A stretch of DNA of 64,000 nt, taken from NCBI GenBank assembly GCA_016869275.1, contig VGEO01000002.1:23491-87490 (forward strand). The letters are read 5' to 3'. This document shows positions 1 to 10,382 of the stretch, piece after piece (position 1 is the first letter of the stretch; each line of letters begins with the position of its first letter). A program made the translations under genes and the position numbers. This DNA comes from Alphaproteobacteria bacterium. Lineage in GTDB: Bacteria > Pseudomonadota > Alphaproteobacteria > SHVV01. The notes below the pieces were generated by a model. That model had not been told where the DNA came from and ran no database searches. It saw nothing but the letters and a program-made list of their open reading frames with translations.

Positions 1-659
1 GCCAGCGCCAGATCGTCCAGCGTCGCAACACCCGAATCGTCGATACAGGCGCGGACCGCTTCGAGCGTCGCGCGCCCGCCCGACCCGACGAACGCGATCA
101 GCTTCTCGATCTCGCGGCGCGAAACCTGGCGATCGCCGCCCAGCCGCTCGGTCGCGTATGCGATCGCGTCCTCGTCGTAGTCGATCTTGGCGGCGGCGAG
201 CGCCGCGACGATCAGGTCGTGGAGTGTCGCGCGGTCATCGAGATAGCACGGCAGCGCGGCGGCGTTGGCAGCGTTCTCGAATAGACGCCGGAGGCTCGAG
301 CGCGGGCCCAGTTCCTCGGCCTCGACCACGAGGCAGCAATCGCCCGGCGGCGCGTCGAGGAACTCCTCGATCATCTTGCTCATGCGATCGGAGGCGCCGC
401 GTATTCGGATCGCCCGCCGCCCGCCCGTCATCGCGATCGCTCCGGCCTCGTCCCAGAGCGGCCCGGGGCCGTCATCGAGCGAAGCCGGCGCGATCTCGGC
501 GACGCGAAACGGGTCGGCGGCCGAGCCCGCGATCTTGACGACCAGCGCCTGCGCGCGCTCGCGCACCAGCCCGGCGTCGGGCCCGTAGAGCAAGACCGCC
601 CGCACCTCGGCCGGCGGCCGGGCCACAAAACCGTCGATCCGCGCGCCGCTGAGCTTCAT
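1..659 (-). CDS. holA: DNA polymerase III delta subunit, C-terminus cut by window edge
   Basis: Reverse-strand translation from the ATG at 659: MKLSGARIDGFVARPPAEVRAVLLYGPDAGLVRERAQALV...; matches the HolA N-terminal pattern; lies directly downstream of lptE/leuS. Confidence 0.85.
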   Translation of the reverse strand, partial: MKLSGARIDGFVARPPAEVRAVLLYGPDAGLVRERAQALVVKIAGSAADPFRVAEIAPASLDDGPGPLWDEAGAIAMTGGRRAIRIRGASDRMSKMIEEFLDAPPGDCCLVVEAEELGPRSSLRRLFENAANAAALPCYLDDRATLHDLIVAALAAAKIDYDEDAIAYATERLGGDRQVSRREIEKLIAFVGSGGRATLEAVRACIDDSGVATLDDLAL

Positions 660-671
660 CGCCTTGACGCC

Positions 672-1187
672 TTAGCTGCCGCTCGCGCCGCGGCGCTGAA
701 AGAAGACGCCGAGGCGGGTGTGGATTTCGGCTCCGACTTCCTTGACCGCGCGGCGTTCGGCATCCTGCTCGGCCGAAAGCGTCCCGAACTCGGATCGCAC
801 GACGTTGTAGGCGGCGATCGCGCGCGCCGCGCCGGTCACGACGACCGAATTGTCGGCGCGATCGCGAAGCGCGTACTGGGCGGCGGCGGTCACGTTCTGA
901 CGGGTCGCGGTCTGGTCGCGCGCGAACGCGAGCGGCTGCTTGATGATGGTGAGCGTCAAGTCGAGCCGATAGCGCGGGCGCTCGGGTTCGCCGGCCGGGG
1001 TCAGGCGATCGCGAAGCTCGTTGTAGAGCAAGAGCTCGGAACGGCCTTTGGGCGCGACCATGTAGATCTCGCCGAGCTCGGCGGCGACGTTCGCGGCATC
1101 CGGCCGTTCGGCGTAGAGCGGCTGGAAGCCGCACGCGGCGAGCCAGCTCGAAACGGCGACGGCGACGGCGGTTCTAGACCACGACAT
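672..1187 (-). CDS. lptE: LPS-assembly lipoprotein LptE
   Basis: 171 aa; lipobox-like [10 protein letters not shown], then LptE-like sequence; located between leuS and holA. Confidence 0.85.
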   Translation of the reverse strand: MSWSRTAVAVAVSSWLAACGFQPLYAERPDAANVAAELGEIYMVAPKGRSELLLYNELRDRLTPAGEPERPRYRLDLTLTIIKQPLAFARDQTATRQNVTAAAQYALRDRADNSVVVTGAARAIAAYNVVRSEFGTLSAEQDAERRAVKEVGAEIHTRLGVFFQRRGASGS

Positions 1188-3750
1188 TGACGACGCGATT
1201 GGGCACGACGATCACCTTGCGCACGGCCTTGCCGGCGATCGCCTTGACGACGCTATCGTTCGCGAGCGCCGCTGATCGCACCTCGGCCTCGGACAAGTCG
1301 CGCGCGAGTTCGAGCGTCGCGCGAAGCTTGCCCATGACCTGGACCGCGATCGTCACGACATCATCGATCACGAGCGCTGGGTCGTGCTGGGGCCAGGGCG
1401 TCTCGGCGACCAGCGTGCGCCGGCCGAGCCGCTGCCACATTTCCTCGGCGAGATGCGGCATCATCGGGCCGACCAAGAGCGCAACCGCTTCGAGCGCCTC
1501 GCGGTGCGCCCAGGCATCGGCCGCGGTCGCATGGGGCCCGACCGCGGCGCAGAATTCCTGGACCGCGTTCGAGAGCTCATGCACGGCCGCGACGGCGCGA
1601 TTGTAGTGGAAGTCTTCCATGCACTTGGTGACCGCCGCAATCGTCTTGTGCGTCGCCCGCCGCAGCGCCGTTGCCGCCGGATCGAATGCGACCGCCGCCG
1701 CATCGGCTGCCGCCGCGACCGGTGCGCCCGGCTCGTCGACCAGGCGCCACAGCCGGTTGACGTAGCGCCAGACGCCCTGGACGCCGGCATCGGTCCATTC
1801 GAGGTCGCGCTCCGGGGGACTGTCCGAGAGCATGAACCAGCGCGCGGTGTCGGCGCCGTATTTGTCGATGATCGGGTTCGGATCGACCACGTTCTTCTTC
1901 GACTTGCTCATCGATTCGGAACGGCCGATCGTCACCGTCTGCCCGCTCGTCGCGTGCACGGCTTTGCCGGCCGGATCGAACGTCACCTCTTCCGGGTAGA
2001 GCCATTTGCCGTTCGCGTCCTTGTAGGTCTCGTGGCAGACCATGCCCTGCGTCAGCAAGCCGGAAAATGGCTCGGTGAAATCGACGTAGCCGCAGCGTTT
2101 GGCCGCGCGCATGTAAAAGCGCGAATAGAGGAGATGCAGGATCGCGTGCTCGATGCCGCCGATGTACTGGTCGACCGGCAGCCAGTAGCGGATCGCGTCG
2201 GTTTCGAGCGGCTGGGTCGCGCGCGGCGACGCGAAGCGCGCGAAATACCAGGAGGAGTCGACGAACGTATCCATGGTGTCGGTTTCGCGCTCGGCCGGCT
2301 CGCCGCAGCGCGGGCAGGCGACATGCTTCCACGTCGGGTGGCGCGACAACGGATTTCCGGGCACGGTGAAATCGACATCGTCGGGCAAGCGAACCGGGAG
2401 ATCGCGATCGGGAACCGGAACGACGCCGCACGCGCGGCAGTGGATCACCGGGATCGGACAGCCCCAATAGCGCTGTCGCGAAATGCCCCAATCGCGAAGC
2501 CGATAGCTGACCGTGCGCTGGCCGAGCCCGCTGGCTTCGAGACGATCGGCCATTCTTACTTTAGCGGCGGCGACGTCGAGCCCGTCCAGAAACTCGGAGT
2601 TGACGAGCCGGCCGTCGTCCAGGAACGGCTCATCGCCGATCGCAAAGTCCGCCCCTTGCCCCGGCGGCGCCACCACGGTTCTCACCGGGAGCCCGTATTT
2701 CCGCGCGAAGTCCAAGTCTCGTTGGTCGTGCGCCGGACAGCCGAAGATCGCGCCGGTGCCGTACTCCATCAGGATGAAGTTGGCGATATAGACCGGAAGC
2801 TCCCAGCTCGCTCGGCAAGGGTGGCGCACCTTGATCCCGGTATCGAAACCGATCTTCGCCGCCTTTTCGAGCGCGGCTTCGCTGGTGCCGATGCGCTGGC
2901 ATTCGTCGATGAACGCGCGGGCCTGCGAATTAGCGCGCGCGATCTCCTGGGCGAGCGGGTGCTGCGGCGAGATCGCACAGAACGAGGCGCCGAACAGGGT
3001 GTCGTGGCGAGTAGTAAAGACGGTGAGCGCACCGGGGCGATCGGTGAACGCGAAATCGACTTTCATCCCTTCCGAGCGGCCGATCCAGTTGCTCTGCATC
3101 AGGCGCACGCGCTCGGGCCAGCGCTCGAGCCCGTCCAGCGCCGCCAACAGGTCGTCGGAGAATTCGGTGATGCGGAAAAACCACTGGGTCAGCTTCTTCT
3201 GTTCGACCAAGGCGCCCGAGCGCCAGCCGCGCCCGTCGATCACCTGCTCGTTCGCGAGCACGCTGTTCTCGACCGGATCCCAATTGACCAGCGATTCGCG
3301 GCGATAGGCGAGTGCGGCGTCGAGGAAGGCCAGGAACATGCGCTGCTGCTGGTGGTAGTACTCGACGTCGCAGGTCGCGAGCTCGCGCCGCCAGTCGTAG
3401 GAAAGCCCCATCGCCAGCAGCTCTTTTTTCATCGCCGCGATGTTGTCGCGGGTCCATGTCGTCGGATGGATGCCGCGCTCGATCGCCGCGTTCTCGGCCG
3501 GCAACCCGAACGCATCCCAGCCCATTGGATGCAAGACGTTGAAGCCTCGCGCCTTCTTGTAGCGGGTCAGCACATCGCCGAGGGTGTAGTTGCGGACGTG
3601 GCCCATGTGGATGCGGCCCGAGGGATAGGGGAACATCTCGAGCACGTAGTATTTGGGCTTGGCCGTATCGACTTCGGCCGCGAACACGCCGCGCTCGGCC
3701 CAAGTCGCTTGCCATTTGGCTTCGGTCGTCTTGGCGTTGTAGCGCGCCAT
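1174..3750 (-). CDS. leuS: Leucyl-tRNA synthetase
   Basis: 858 aa; [20 protein letters not shown] (HIGH region) and [11 protein letters not shown] (KMSKS) motifs. Confidence 0.98.
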   Translation of the reverse strand: MARYNAKTTEAKWQATWAERGVFAAEVDTAKPKYYVLEMFPYPSGRIHMGHVRNYTLGDVLTRYKKARGFNVLHPMGWDAFGLPAENAAIERGIHPTTWTRDNIAAMKKELLAMGLSYDWRRELATCDVEYYHQQQRMFLAFLDAALAYRRESLVNWDPVENSVLANEQVIDGRGWRSGALVEQKKLTQWFFRITEFSDDLLAALDGLERWPERVRLMQSNWIGRSEGMKVDFAFTDRPGALTVFTTRHDTLFGASFCAISPQHPLAQEIARANSQARAFIDECQRIGTSEAALEKAAKIGFDTGIKVRHPCRASWELPVYIANFILMEYGTGAIFGCPAHDQRDLDFARKYGLPVRTVVAPPGQGADFAIGDEPFLDDGRLVNSEFLDGLDVAAAKVRMADRLEASGLGQRTVSYRLRDWGISRQRYWGCPIPVIHCRACGVVPVPDRDLPVRLPDDVDFTVPGNPLSRHPTWKHVACPRCGEPAERETDTMDTFVDSSWYFARFASPRATQPLETDAIRYWLPVDQYIGGIEHAILHLLYSRFYMRAAKRCGYVDFTEPFSGLLTQGMVCHETYKDANGKWLYPEEVTFDPAGKAVHATSGQTVTIGRSESMSKSKKNVVDPNPIIDKYGADTARWFMLSDSPPERDLEWTDAGVQGVWRYVNRLWRLVDEPGAPVAAAADAAAVAFDPAATALRRATHKTIAAVTKCMEDFHYNRAVAAVHELSNAVQEFCAAVGPHATAADAWAHREALEAVALLVGPMMPHLAEEMWQRLGRRTLVAETPWPQHDPALVIDDVVTIAVQVMGKLRATLELARDLSEAEVRSAALANDSVVKAIAGKAVRKVIVVPNRVVNVVV

Positions 3751-3887
3751 CGAATCGGGAACTCCCCTGCTTCGGCGGGCGCGCGTCGACGCAAGCCCGG
3801 CTCGCGCGCGAACCTATCGCGCCGCTCGGCGAGCGTCAAAAACGGCAGCAGAAATACGGGCGTTCAGTCCGAGGGCAGCGTCCCCGA

Positions 3888-4430
3888 TTAGCCCGAGGGC
3901 AGCATCCCGATGCGGAGTTCGCGGGCGCGGGCAAGGATCGCGTTCTCGAGATCGACCGCGGTCGATTCGCGGATCGCGGCGTCTTCCCACTGGCTGCCGC
4001 CGGCGCGAACCTGGCGAAAGACGCTGACCTTGATCGCATCGGCCCTGAGCCGCCGGTCGGTAATGTAAACGGTCGCTTTGAAGCGCTCGTTCGGCGTCTC
4101 CGGCGGGGTGAACCAATCGGTAATGATGACGCCGCCGAACGGGTCGGCCGACGTCAGCGGCATGAAGGCGATGGTATCGAGCGAGGCGCGCCAGAGGAAA
4201 CTGTTGACGCCGATGCCGGCACCGCCGCGCGCGGCGTCTTCGTCCTTCTTGCCGCCGAGCATCGTGAGCCCGCTCGGACCGAAAATGTTACCGCCTTCGG
4301 TAAGCGTCCGGCCGGCCCCAGACTTTGGCCCGCGCGTGTCGGGGTAAACCGCTTCGACCGGAACCGCATTGCAGCCCGCGACCAGGGCCGCAACCGCACC
4401 CGCAAGCAGTATCCGCCCGCAACCCATCAT
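3888..4430 (-). CDS. DUF3576-like lipoprotein
   Basis: 180 aa; lipobox LVAGCNAV; sequence style of the DUF3576 family, adjacent to leuS. Confidence 0.7.
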   Translation of the reverse strand: MMGCGRILLAGAVAALVAGCNAVPVEAVYPDTRGPKSGAGRTLTEGGNIFGPSGLTMLGGKKDEDAARGGAGIGVNSFLWRASLDTIAFMPLTSADPFGGVIITDWFTPPETPNERFKATVYITDRRLRADAIKVSVFRQVRAGGSQWEDAAIRESTAVDLENAILARARELRIGMLPSG

Positions 4431-4845
4431 TGATCGTACCCAAAAAACGAGCGCGCCACCCTCAGCGGACGCAGGGGACGATCCTAATCCAGGGCTCGTT
4501 CAGAATCCAGATCGGCGGCGGCCAAGGGCCCACCCTCTTTAGTCACAACAATAGAAGGTATCTCTAGGCATAAAAATTACCACTAATAGAAAATCTTTTA
4601 CCCAATCGCTAACCCGGAAGACGCTATCGCGAAAGGTCGGAGTACGCGAAACCGCTGTTGCAGATGCGCTCAAGCGTCGTGGCGCAAATGCCACATCGGG
4701 CGACTATTCTCGGCGATTCCGTGGCCTAAGCTTGACGGTCACGGTGGCCAGCGGGTCTAATGCTGGCCGTGTCGTCAGGGAGACGGCCCGCCCGGCGACT
4801 CGGGTGCGTGCTGCGTTGCAACATGGCAAGAGAGAGAGGACTGTG

Positions 4846-6105
4846 ATGAAGAAACTGTTATACGGGACGACGGCGCTCGTGGCAGCGAGCGTGCTGTCGA
4901 GCGGCGCTTACGCTGCCGACCCGATCAAGTTGTCGGTGGGCGGTTACTTCGGTGGTGCGTTTGCTTACCAGGACCAAGACGACGGTGTGGTTGCCGGCGT
5001 GAATCAGCCGGCCGCCAACACGCGGAGCCACGGCGTCGTCCGCGAGGCGGAAATAATCTTTTCGGGCGTGACCACGCTCGACAACGGCATCAAGGTCGGT
5101 GTCAACGTCCAGCTCGAGGCGCAAAGCTCCGCCGACGTCATCGACGAAAGCTACATCTGGTTCGAGGGTAGTTGGGGCAAAATCCAACTCGGTGCGGAAG
5201 ACGACGCCGCTCACCTCCTGAACGGCGGTGCCACCAAGGCGACCAACTTCTTCTTCGGCGTCAACTCGCCGGTGTTCTCGATGGTCGAGTGCGGCACCAA
5301 CAACGTGAGCCTGGGCGCGGCTCCGACCATGGCTTCGGGCCGTCCCGATTTGGGCGGCACCGCGGGCTTCGGTTGCTACATGGGCGCCTACTCGCCACTG
5401 CTCACCTCGGATCGGGAAAAGATCACCTACATATCGCCGAAGATCGGTGGCTTCCAGTTCGGTATTTCTTACACGCCGAACAACCACGAAGAGCCGAACG
5501 TCGGCGATGCTGGCGGCACGTACGCAGCTGCCCGGGGCGATGTCACGACTGGCGCGCAGGGCGAGGTTATCTCGATCGGCGCCAACTGGTCGGGCAAACT
5601 CGGCGCTCTCGATGTCCGCGCCAGCGCGGGCTATCAGAAGGGCGACCTCGAAGCCAACAACACCGCGACCGCGGTCGCGGCCCTCGACGTGGCTGGCGGC
5701 ACCGGGTTGAACGTGTTCGAGGACCGCGACACTTGGATCTTGGCCGGCGCGGCGACCTTCCAGGCGTTCACGTTCGGCATGACCTACTACCACGACGACT
5801 ACGGTCTCCAAAAGAACGGCGATCGCCGCGACTGGACCGCCGGTCTCACCTACAAGACCGGTCCGTGGCAGTTCGGCGTCGAGTACGGCAACACCAAGAT
5901 CGAACGCGGTGGCGCCGCGACGACGGGCGACGACGAAGCCGAAGCCTTTGCGTTGGGCGCGAGCTACTCGCTCGGCGCCGGCGTCAGCCTCCAGGCCGAG
6001 TTGCAGTTCTGGAGCATCGACTCCGGCGCGGCTACCCAGGCCCTCCGGACGGCGGCGGAGAACGACGCGACCGTGTTCATTATCGGCACGACGATTTTCT
6101 TCTAA
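4846..6105 (+). CDS. Outer-membrane porin
   Basis: MKKLLYGTTALVAASVLSSGAYAADPIKLSVGGYFGGAF signal peptide, beta-barrel-like repeats, terminal aromatic IIGTTIFF. The supplied ORF begins earlier at 4732. Confidence 0.9.
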   Translation: MKKLLYGTTALVAASVLSSGAYAADPIKLSVGGYFGGAFAYQDQDDGVVAGVNQPAANTRSHGVVREAEIIFSGVTTLDNGIKVGVNVQLEAQSSADVIDESYIWFEGSWGKIQLGAEDDAAHLLNGGATKATNFFFGVNSPVFSMVECGTNNVSLGAAPTMASGRPDLGGTAGFGCYMGAYSPLLTSDREKITYISPKIGGFQFGISYTPNNHEEPNVGDAGGTYAAARGDVTTGAQGEVISIGANWSGKLGALDVRASAGYQKGDLEANNTATAVAALDVAGGTGLNVFEDRDTWILAGAATFQAFTFGMTYYHDDYGLQKNGDRRDWTAGLTYKTGPWQFGVEYGNTKIERGGAATTGDDEAEAFALGASYSLGAGVSLQAELQFWSIDSGAATQALRTAAENDATVFIIGTTIFF

Positions 6106-6132
6106 TCGCTTAAAGCGATAAGGGAAGAAGGG

Positions 6133-6166
6133 CGGGGCGGACTTCGGTCCGCTCCGTTCGTTTTTT
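6133..6166 (+). terminator. Rho-independent terminator of the porin gene
   Basis: 10-bp stem closed by a TTCG loop (gcggac-ttcg-gtccgc) followed by a short linker and TTTTTT. Confidence 0.75.
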
Positions 6167-6191
6167 GGGCCGCCCTTGTCTGAACGCCCCC

Positions 6192-6857
6192 TTAGTCGGC
6201 GGTCTCGAGCCGGCCGGCAAAGCGCGGCTGGCTGACCCGTTCGGCGTAGTCTTCGAACATCAGGTTGAAGCTCACCGAGAGGTTTAAGCTCACCGAGAAC
6301 CGCTACTCCTGCGCGCGCTTGATGTCGACCGAATGCGCGAGCCACGCCGGAAACAACACCATGCGTCCGACCTTGGCGTTGATGTTGAAGCTCGCGGCGT
6401 GTTTGGTCGAAAGCTTGGTCGTGCGCGGCGCCATGACGTGGGCCTGCGGCCGCGGATCGTGGAAATCGATGGTGTCGCCGCCGACCGACGCCTTGACGTA
6501 ATCGACGCCGCTCGGGAAGTTATCGGGATGGGTATGCTCGTGATGGCAGGCGCCGGGCGGGCTGACATTGGCCCAACACCCGGTCACGACCATCGCATTC
6601 CACTCGTAGTCGAGGAACCGAACCGCACCCTTGGCGGCGTCGAGGGCGAAGCGGCCGAGCGGCGCGAACTCGGGAAGCTTGTGAAGCTGGGTGTCGGTCT
6701 ACCACGAATGGCCGACGGTCAGACCTGGCGCTGCCGCCACCATGGTGTCGATCCGGCGCGCGATCCCGTCGTTCAAGGGTTCATAGTCCGCGCGCTTCAA
6801 GTCGTATACCCATACGAACGACGGAAAAAAACTTAATGTCCTCGCCTTTTCGAACAT
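6192..6857 (-). pseudogene. 2OG-Fe(II) oxygenase-like protein interrupted by two in-frame TAG codons
   Basis: One reading frame: MFEKARTLSFFPSFVWVYDLKRADYEPLNDGIARRIDTMVAAAPGLTVGHSW*TDTQLHKLPEF...CHHEHTHPDNF...AWLAHSVDIKRAQE*RFSVSLNLSVSFNLMFEDYAER...; stops at 6699-6701 and 6303-6305. Confidence 0.8.
6264..6299. repeat. 18-bp tandem duplication within the oxygenase pseudogene
   Basis: gttgaagctcaccgagag followed by gtttaagctcaccgagaa, two mismatches; gives SVSLN-L-SVSFN in the protein. Confidence 0.85.
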
Positions 6858-6963
6858 CGCTCTGCTACCTGAGGAACCGCGGTCGCTGCCATTCTAGAAC
6901 GTCGCGTCTGCGATGGGGTCTGCGACGTTGGCTGGGCGGCGCGGCTGCCCGGAGCGTGTCCTG

Positions 6964-7791
6964 ATGGGCGGTCTGGTCTGGCTCGCATCCTACCCGAAGT
7001 CCGGGAACACCTGGCTCCGCGCGTTCCTCCATAACCTCATCAAGAACGCCGACGCCCCGGTCGACATCAACGACATGATGCAGTTTTCGGTAGGCGACTC
7101 GCAGCGCGAGTGGTTTGCCGAAGCCGCCGGGCGCCCGGTTGAGGAATTGAGCGAAGACGCGATCGCCAAGCTCAGGCCGGCCGTGCATCGCCGCTTCACC
7201 GAGCTCTCCAAGAATTCGGTGTTCGTCAAGACGCACAACATGCTCGGCGTCGACCGCGGCGTCCCGCTGATCACGATGGCGGTGACCTCGGGTGCGATCT
7301 ATGTCGTTCGCAACCCCTTGGACCTCGTCCTGTCGCTCGCGCCGCACTTCGGTCTCACCATCGACGGTGCGATCGCGCTGATGGCGATGGCGGACGGCGG
7401 TTCTCGCCCCGACCCCGGCAACGTTTCGCAACGCTTCGGCTCGTGGTCTGCCAATGTCAAGAGCTGGACCCGCCGGGCGACGCCGCAGCTTCACGTTGTC
7501 CGCTACGAGGACATGCACGACCGCCCGACCGAGACCTTTGGCGGAGTCATGCGGTTTTTGGGCCTCGACCATCCGGCCGAACGGCTCGAGCGGGTGATCC
7601 GGTTCTCGTCCTTCAAGGAGCTGCGCGCGCAAGAAGACGCGCATGGATTTCGCGAGAAAAGCCTCCACGCCGAGCGCTTTTTTCGCTCCGGCAAGAAAGA
7701 CCAATGGCGCGGCCGGTTGAATGCGGCCCAGGTCGCCGCGATCGTCGGGCGCCACCGCGAGCAGATGGCGCGCTTCGGCTACCTGCCCTAG
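6964..7791 (+). CDS. Sulfotransferase-domain protein
   Basis: WLASYPKSGNTWLRAFL (PAPS-binding 5'-PSB motif), YVVRNPLDLVLS (3'-PB-like motif). Confidence 0.85.
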   Translation: MGGLVWLASYPKSGNTWLRAFLHNLIKNADAPVDINDMMQFSVGDSQREWFAEAAGRPVEELSEDAIAKLRPAVHRRFTELSKNSVFVKTHNMLGVDRGVPLITMAVTSGAIYVVRNPLDLVLSLAPHFGLTIDGAIALMAMADGGSRPDPGNVSQRFGSWSANVKSWTRRATPQLHVVRYEDMHDRPTETFGGVMRFLGLDHPAERLERVIRFSSFKELRAQEDAHGFREKSLHAERFFRSGKKDQWRGRLNAAQVAAIVGRHREQMARFGYLP

Positions 7792-7807
7792 TGTTCGCAC
7801 ATCTTTA

Positions 7808-7832
7808 CCCTCCCCCTCTGCGAGGGGGAGGG
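7808..7832. repeat. Perfect 10-bp inverted repeat (intergenic hairpin)
   Basis: CCCTCCCCCT-ctgcg-AGGGGGAGGG in the gap between the sulfotransferase and the glycosyltransferase; no T tract. Confidence 0.75.
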
Positions 7833-7841
7833 GACTCCTGG

Positions 7842-8561
7842 TCAGCGCGCCGCCGCCGCGCGCATCGCGTCGCGCTCGGCAAGCCAGCGATCGGCGTAGG
7901 CGACCCCGGCCCATTTCTCGAACCATGGGCCGCCGCGAGTGTAGTGAATGACCTTGGGCGCGATCGCCGGGTTCGAGTGGCCTTCGAGCCAGTTCCAGGC
8001 TTCGGGCAGCGCGCCGATCTCCGCGTCCGCCAGCCAGCAAAAACGATGGAGGTCGAGACCACGCCAGCGATTGACCGTCGCCATCGTCACCGCGGCATTG
8101 GCCGGGTGGCGCCGGTTCCACAACATCAGGCTCGACCAATTCTTGCGCTGGTATTTGGTCTGGATGCGGTCGTCCATCTTGCGCTCCTCGGGCGGCCGAT
8201 GGTCGTGCTTTACCACCATCACCGCGAAGCGCGGATCGGCGAGCGCCAGGAGCTCATCGATATCGGCTTGCCACAGGAAGTCGCAATCGAAATAGAGGGC
8301 CCAGTCGCTTCGCCCGAGGTGCGGTACCAGAAATCGGGTCAGGCTGAATTCGGTACTCATCGGCGCGTCGGAGATGACGTCCCAGAGGTGCCCGTTGCGT
8401 TCGGCAGTGGGACGCGTGTAGTGCCTGGCGGCGCGCAGCTCGTCCAGTTTGAGCGGGTGGATGGCGAGATCGGTTCGGCCGGTGCGCCGCCGTAGCGAGT
8501 GGACACAGACGTCATAGGCGATCGGCTCGCGCCGGTCCCACCCGATGAACACATCGACCAT
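7842..8561 (-). CDS. Putative glycosyltransferase
   Basis: 239 aa; MVDVFIGWDRREPIAYDVCVHSLRRR...ALYFDCDFLWQADIDELL (GT-A-like DxD region). Confidence 0.65.
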   Translation of the reverse strand: MVDVFIGWDRREPIAYDVCVHSLRRRTGRTDLAIHPLKLDELRAARHYTRPTAERNGHLWDVISDAPMSTEFSLTRFLVPHLGRSDWALYFDCDFLWQADIDELLALADPRFAVMVVKHDHRPPEERKMDDRIQTKYQRKNWSSLMLWNRRHPANAAVTMATVNRWRGLDLHRFCWLADAEIGALPEAWNWLEGHSNPAIAPKVIHYTRGGPWFEKWAGVAYADRWLAERDAMRAAAAR

Positions 8562-8600
8562 GGCTGCGTCTAATACGTGGGCGCGTCGGCCGGTGCAACG

Positions 8601-10382
8601 CTAGAAGCGGTCGGGGAGGCCGAGATCGGCCCGCAGCCGCGCGAGCGGCGCCCGCCAGTCGTTGCGGGGGCCGCGCCGGTAAAGCCGCGTTGCCGGGAAC
8701 CACGGGCTCTCCTCGCCCGCGGCCATCCAGCGGAATTCGGGCGCGGGGATGAGAACGCGCGCGGTGCGGCCGGCGGCCGCCCGTAAATGGACGTTGGTGT
8801 TGCTGACGGCGACGTACTCATCGAGCCGGGCCAGGACCGCCAGCATGGTGTCGAGATCGTCGTTCAAGGCCGACGCGTCGTGTACACGCGCGCCGGCGGC
8901 TGCCGCGAACGACGCGATCTCGTCGGGTTCGGGCTCACGTTGCAGGACGAGTACGGTCGCCGGCGTGCCACGTAATGCCGCGCCGAGGTCGACGAGCGGA
9001 ACCTCCTTGAAGAGCGAGAGGCGGGCGCGGGTTCCGCCGCGCCAGCTGACGCCCAAGTAAGGCGGCTGACCGGCGGCCGCGAGCAACCGTGCCGCGCGGG
9101 CATCGGCCTCGGGCGTGGTCGGAAGCCGAACGCTCGGCACGAAGTCGCGATCGCGGCGGTCGAGGCAATAGGGGAGGTCGCCGGCGGCGATCCGGTAGCG
9201 GCATGGCTCGGGCGGTGAATCGCCGGTGAAAACCGACGCGAGAATGGGGAGCCGTTCGATCACCGGCGCGATCTTGGCTCCGGCCTGGTAATGAACGCGG
9301 GCGCCGCGCTCGGCGAGCTCGTGCGCGAAGCGAAGGAAGAAGATCTCATCGCCCAGTCCCTGATCGCGCCGAACGTGAATCGGGATGCCGTCGAGCCGCT
9401 CCGGCAGGGGGTCACGGAAGAATCCGGCCGCCGTTTCGGCCGGCATCGACACGCGGTTCCGATAGGCCGCCCAGCCCTCGCGCAAGTGCCCGCAGAGGAG
9501 CAGCGCTTTACCGGTCAGATCGAGTGCCGGTTCGTAGCCTGGATCGATCGCCAGCGCATCGCGATAGGTGCCGAGCGCCGCCGCCATGTCGCCCTGCTGC
9601 TCGAGCGCCTTGCCAAGGTTGACCAATATTTCCTTGGCCGTGGGCGCCAGCGCGAGCGCGCGCCGATAAGCCGCGATCGCGCGTTCGGGCTCGCCCAGCT
9701 TCGCGAGCGCGACGCCAAGATTAGCGAGCAATCGGGCATCGTTCGGTTGGCGGGCCAACGCCGCCTCGCAGATAGCGATCGCGTCGGCAAACCGTTCGCG
9801 CTCGATCAGGACTCCGGCCAGGGTGAGCCGCGATTCGGTGTAGCTCGGATCGTTCGGTGGAATCCGCTCGAGCACGGTCGTTGCTTCCGCGTAGCGTTCG
9901 CGCCGATAGAGCGCGTTTCCCCAGTTGAGACGCGCGCCCGGCCGCTCGGAATCGAGCGCCACCGCCCGCGCGAACGCCGCGCATGCCTCATCGAGGGCGT
10001 GACGCGCCATCGCCGCGTTGCCAAGTTCGATATGGGCGGCCGCGAGGGCCTTGGCGACCGCCGCATCGCGCGGTGCGGTGGCGCGCGCCCTGGTCAGGGC
10101 GGCGACCGCGCCGGCGGGATCGCCCGCCGCCAACCGGACCACGCCCAAGTTGCGTAAGACCTCGGGGTCGCGCCCGGCCTTGCCGGCCGCGCGTTCGAGC
10201 AGATCGCGCGCGAGCGCGACATCGCCGGCGCGGTGGGCGAATTGGGCGCGGAGCTGGAGTGCCTTGAGGTTGCCGGGCTGGATCGCGAGCAGGCGATCGA
10301 GCGCGGCGATCGCCTCGCCTGCGCGCCCGGCCTGGGCTGCAGCCTGGGCAGCCGCGAACAGCGCACCGGGATTGGCACTCAC
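8601..10382 (-). CDS. TPR protein with C-terminal GT9-like glycosyltransferase domain
   Basis: Repeated TPR pattern (AIAAYRRALALAPTAKEILVNLGKALEQQG) followed by RRDQGLGDEIFFLRFAHEL...LAVLARLDEYVAVSNTNVHLRAAAGR. GTG start overlaps the upstream stop by 4 bp (GTGA). Confidence 0.8.
   Translation of the reverse strand: MSANPGALFAAAQAAAQAGRAGEAIAALDRLLAIQPGNLKALQLRAQFAHRAGDVALARDLLERAAGKAGRDPEVLRNLGVVRLAAGDPAGAVAALTRARATAPRDAAVAKALAAAHIELGNAAMARHALDEACAAFARAVALDSERPGARLNWGNALYRRERYAEATTVLERIPPNDPSYTESRLTLAGVLIERERFADAIAICEAALARQPNDARLLANLGVALAKLGEPERAIAAYRRALALAPTAKEILVNLGKALEQQGDMAAALGTYRDALAIDPGYEPALDLTGKALLLCGHLREGWAAYRNRVSMPAETAAGFFRDPLPERLDGIPIHVRRDQGLGDEIFFLRFAHELAERGARVHYQAGAKIAPVIERLPILASVFTGDSPPEPCRYRIAAGDLPYCLDRRDRDFVPSVRLPTTPEADARAARLLAAAGQPPYLGVSWRGGTRARLSLFKEVPLVDLGAALRGTPATVLVLQREPEPDEIASFAAAAGARVHDASALNDDLDTMLAVLARLDEYVAVSNTNVHLRAAAGRTARVLIPAPEFRWMAAGEESPWFPATRLYRRGPRNDWRAPLARLRADLGLPDRF

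Noticed and set aside
1384-3891. 835-aa forward ORF
   Set aside because: Antisense to leuS; Arg/Gly/Ala-rich shadow ORF typical of high-GC DNA, no recognisable motif.
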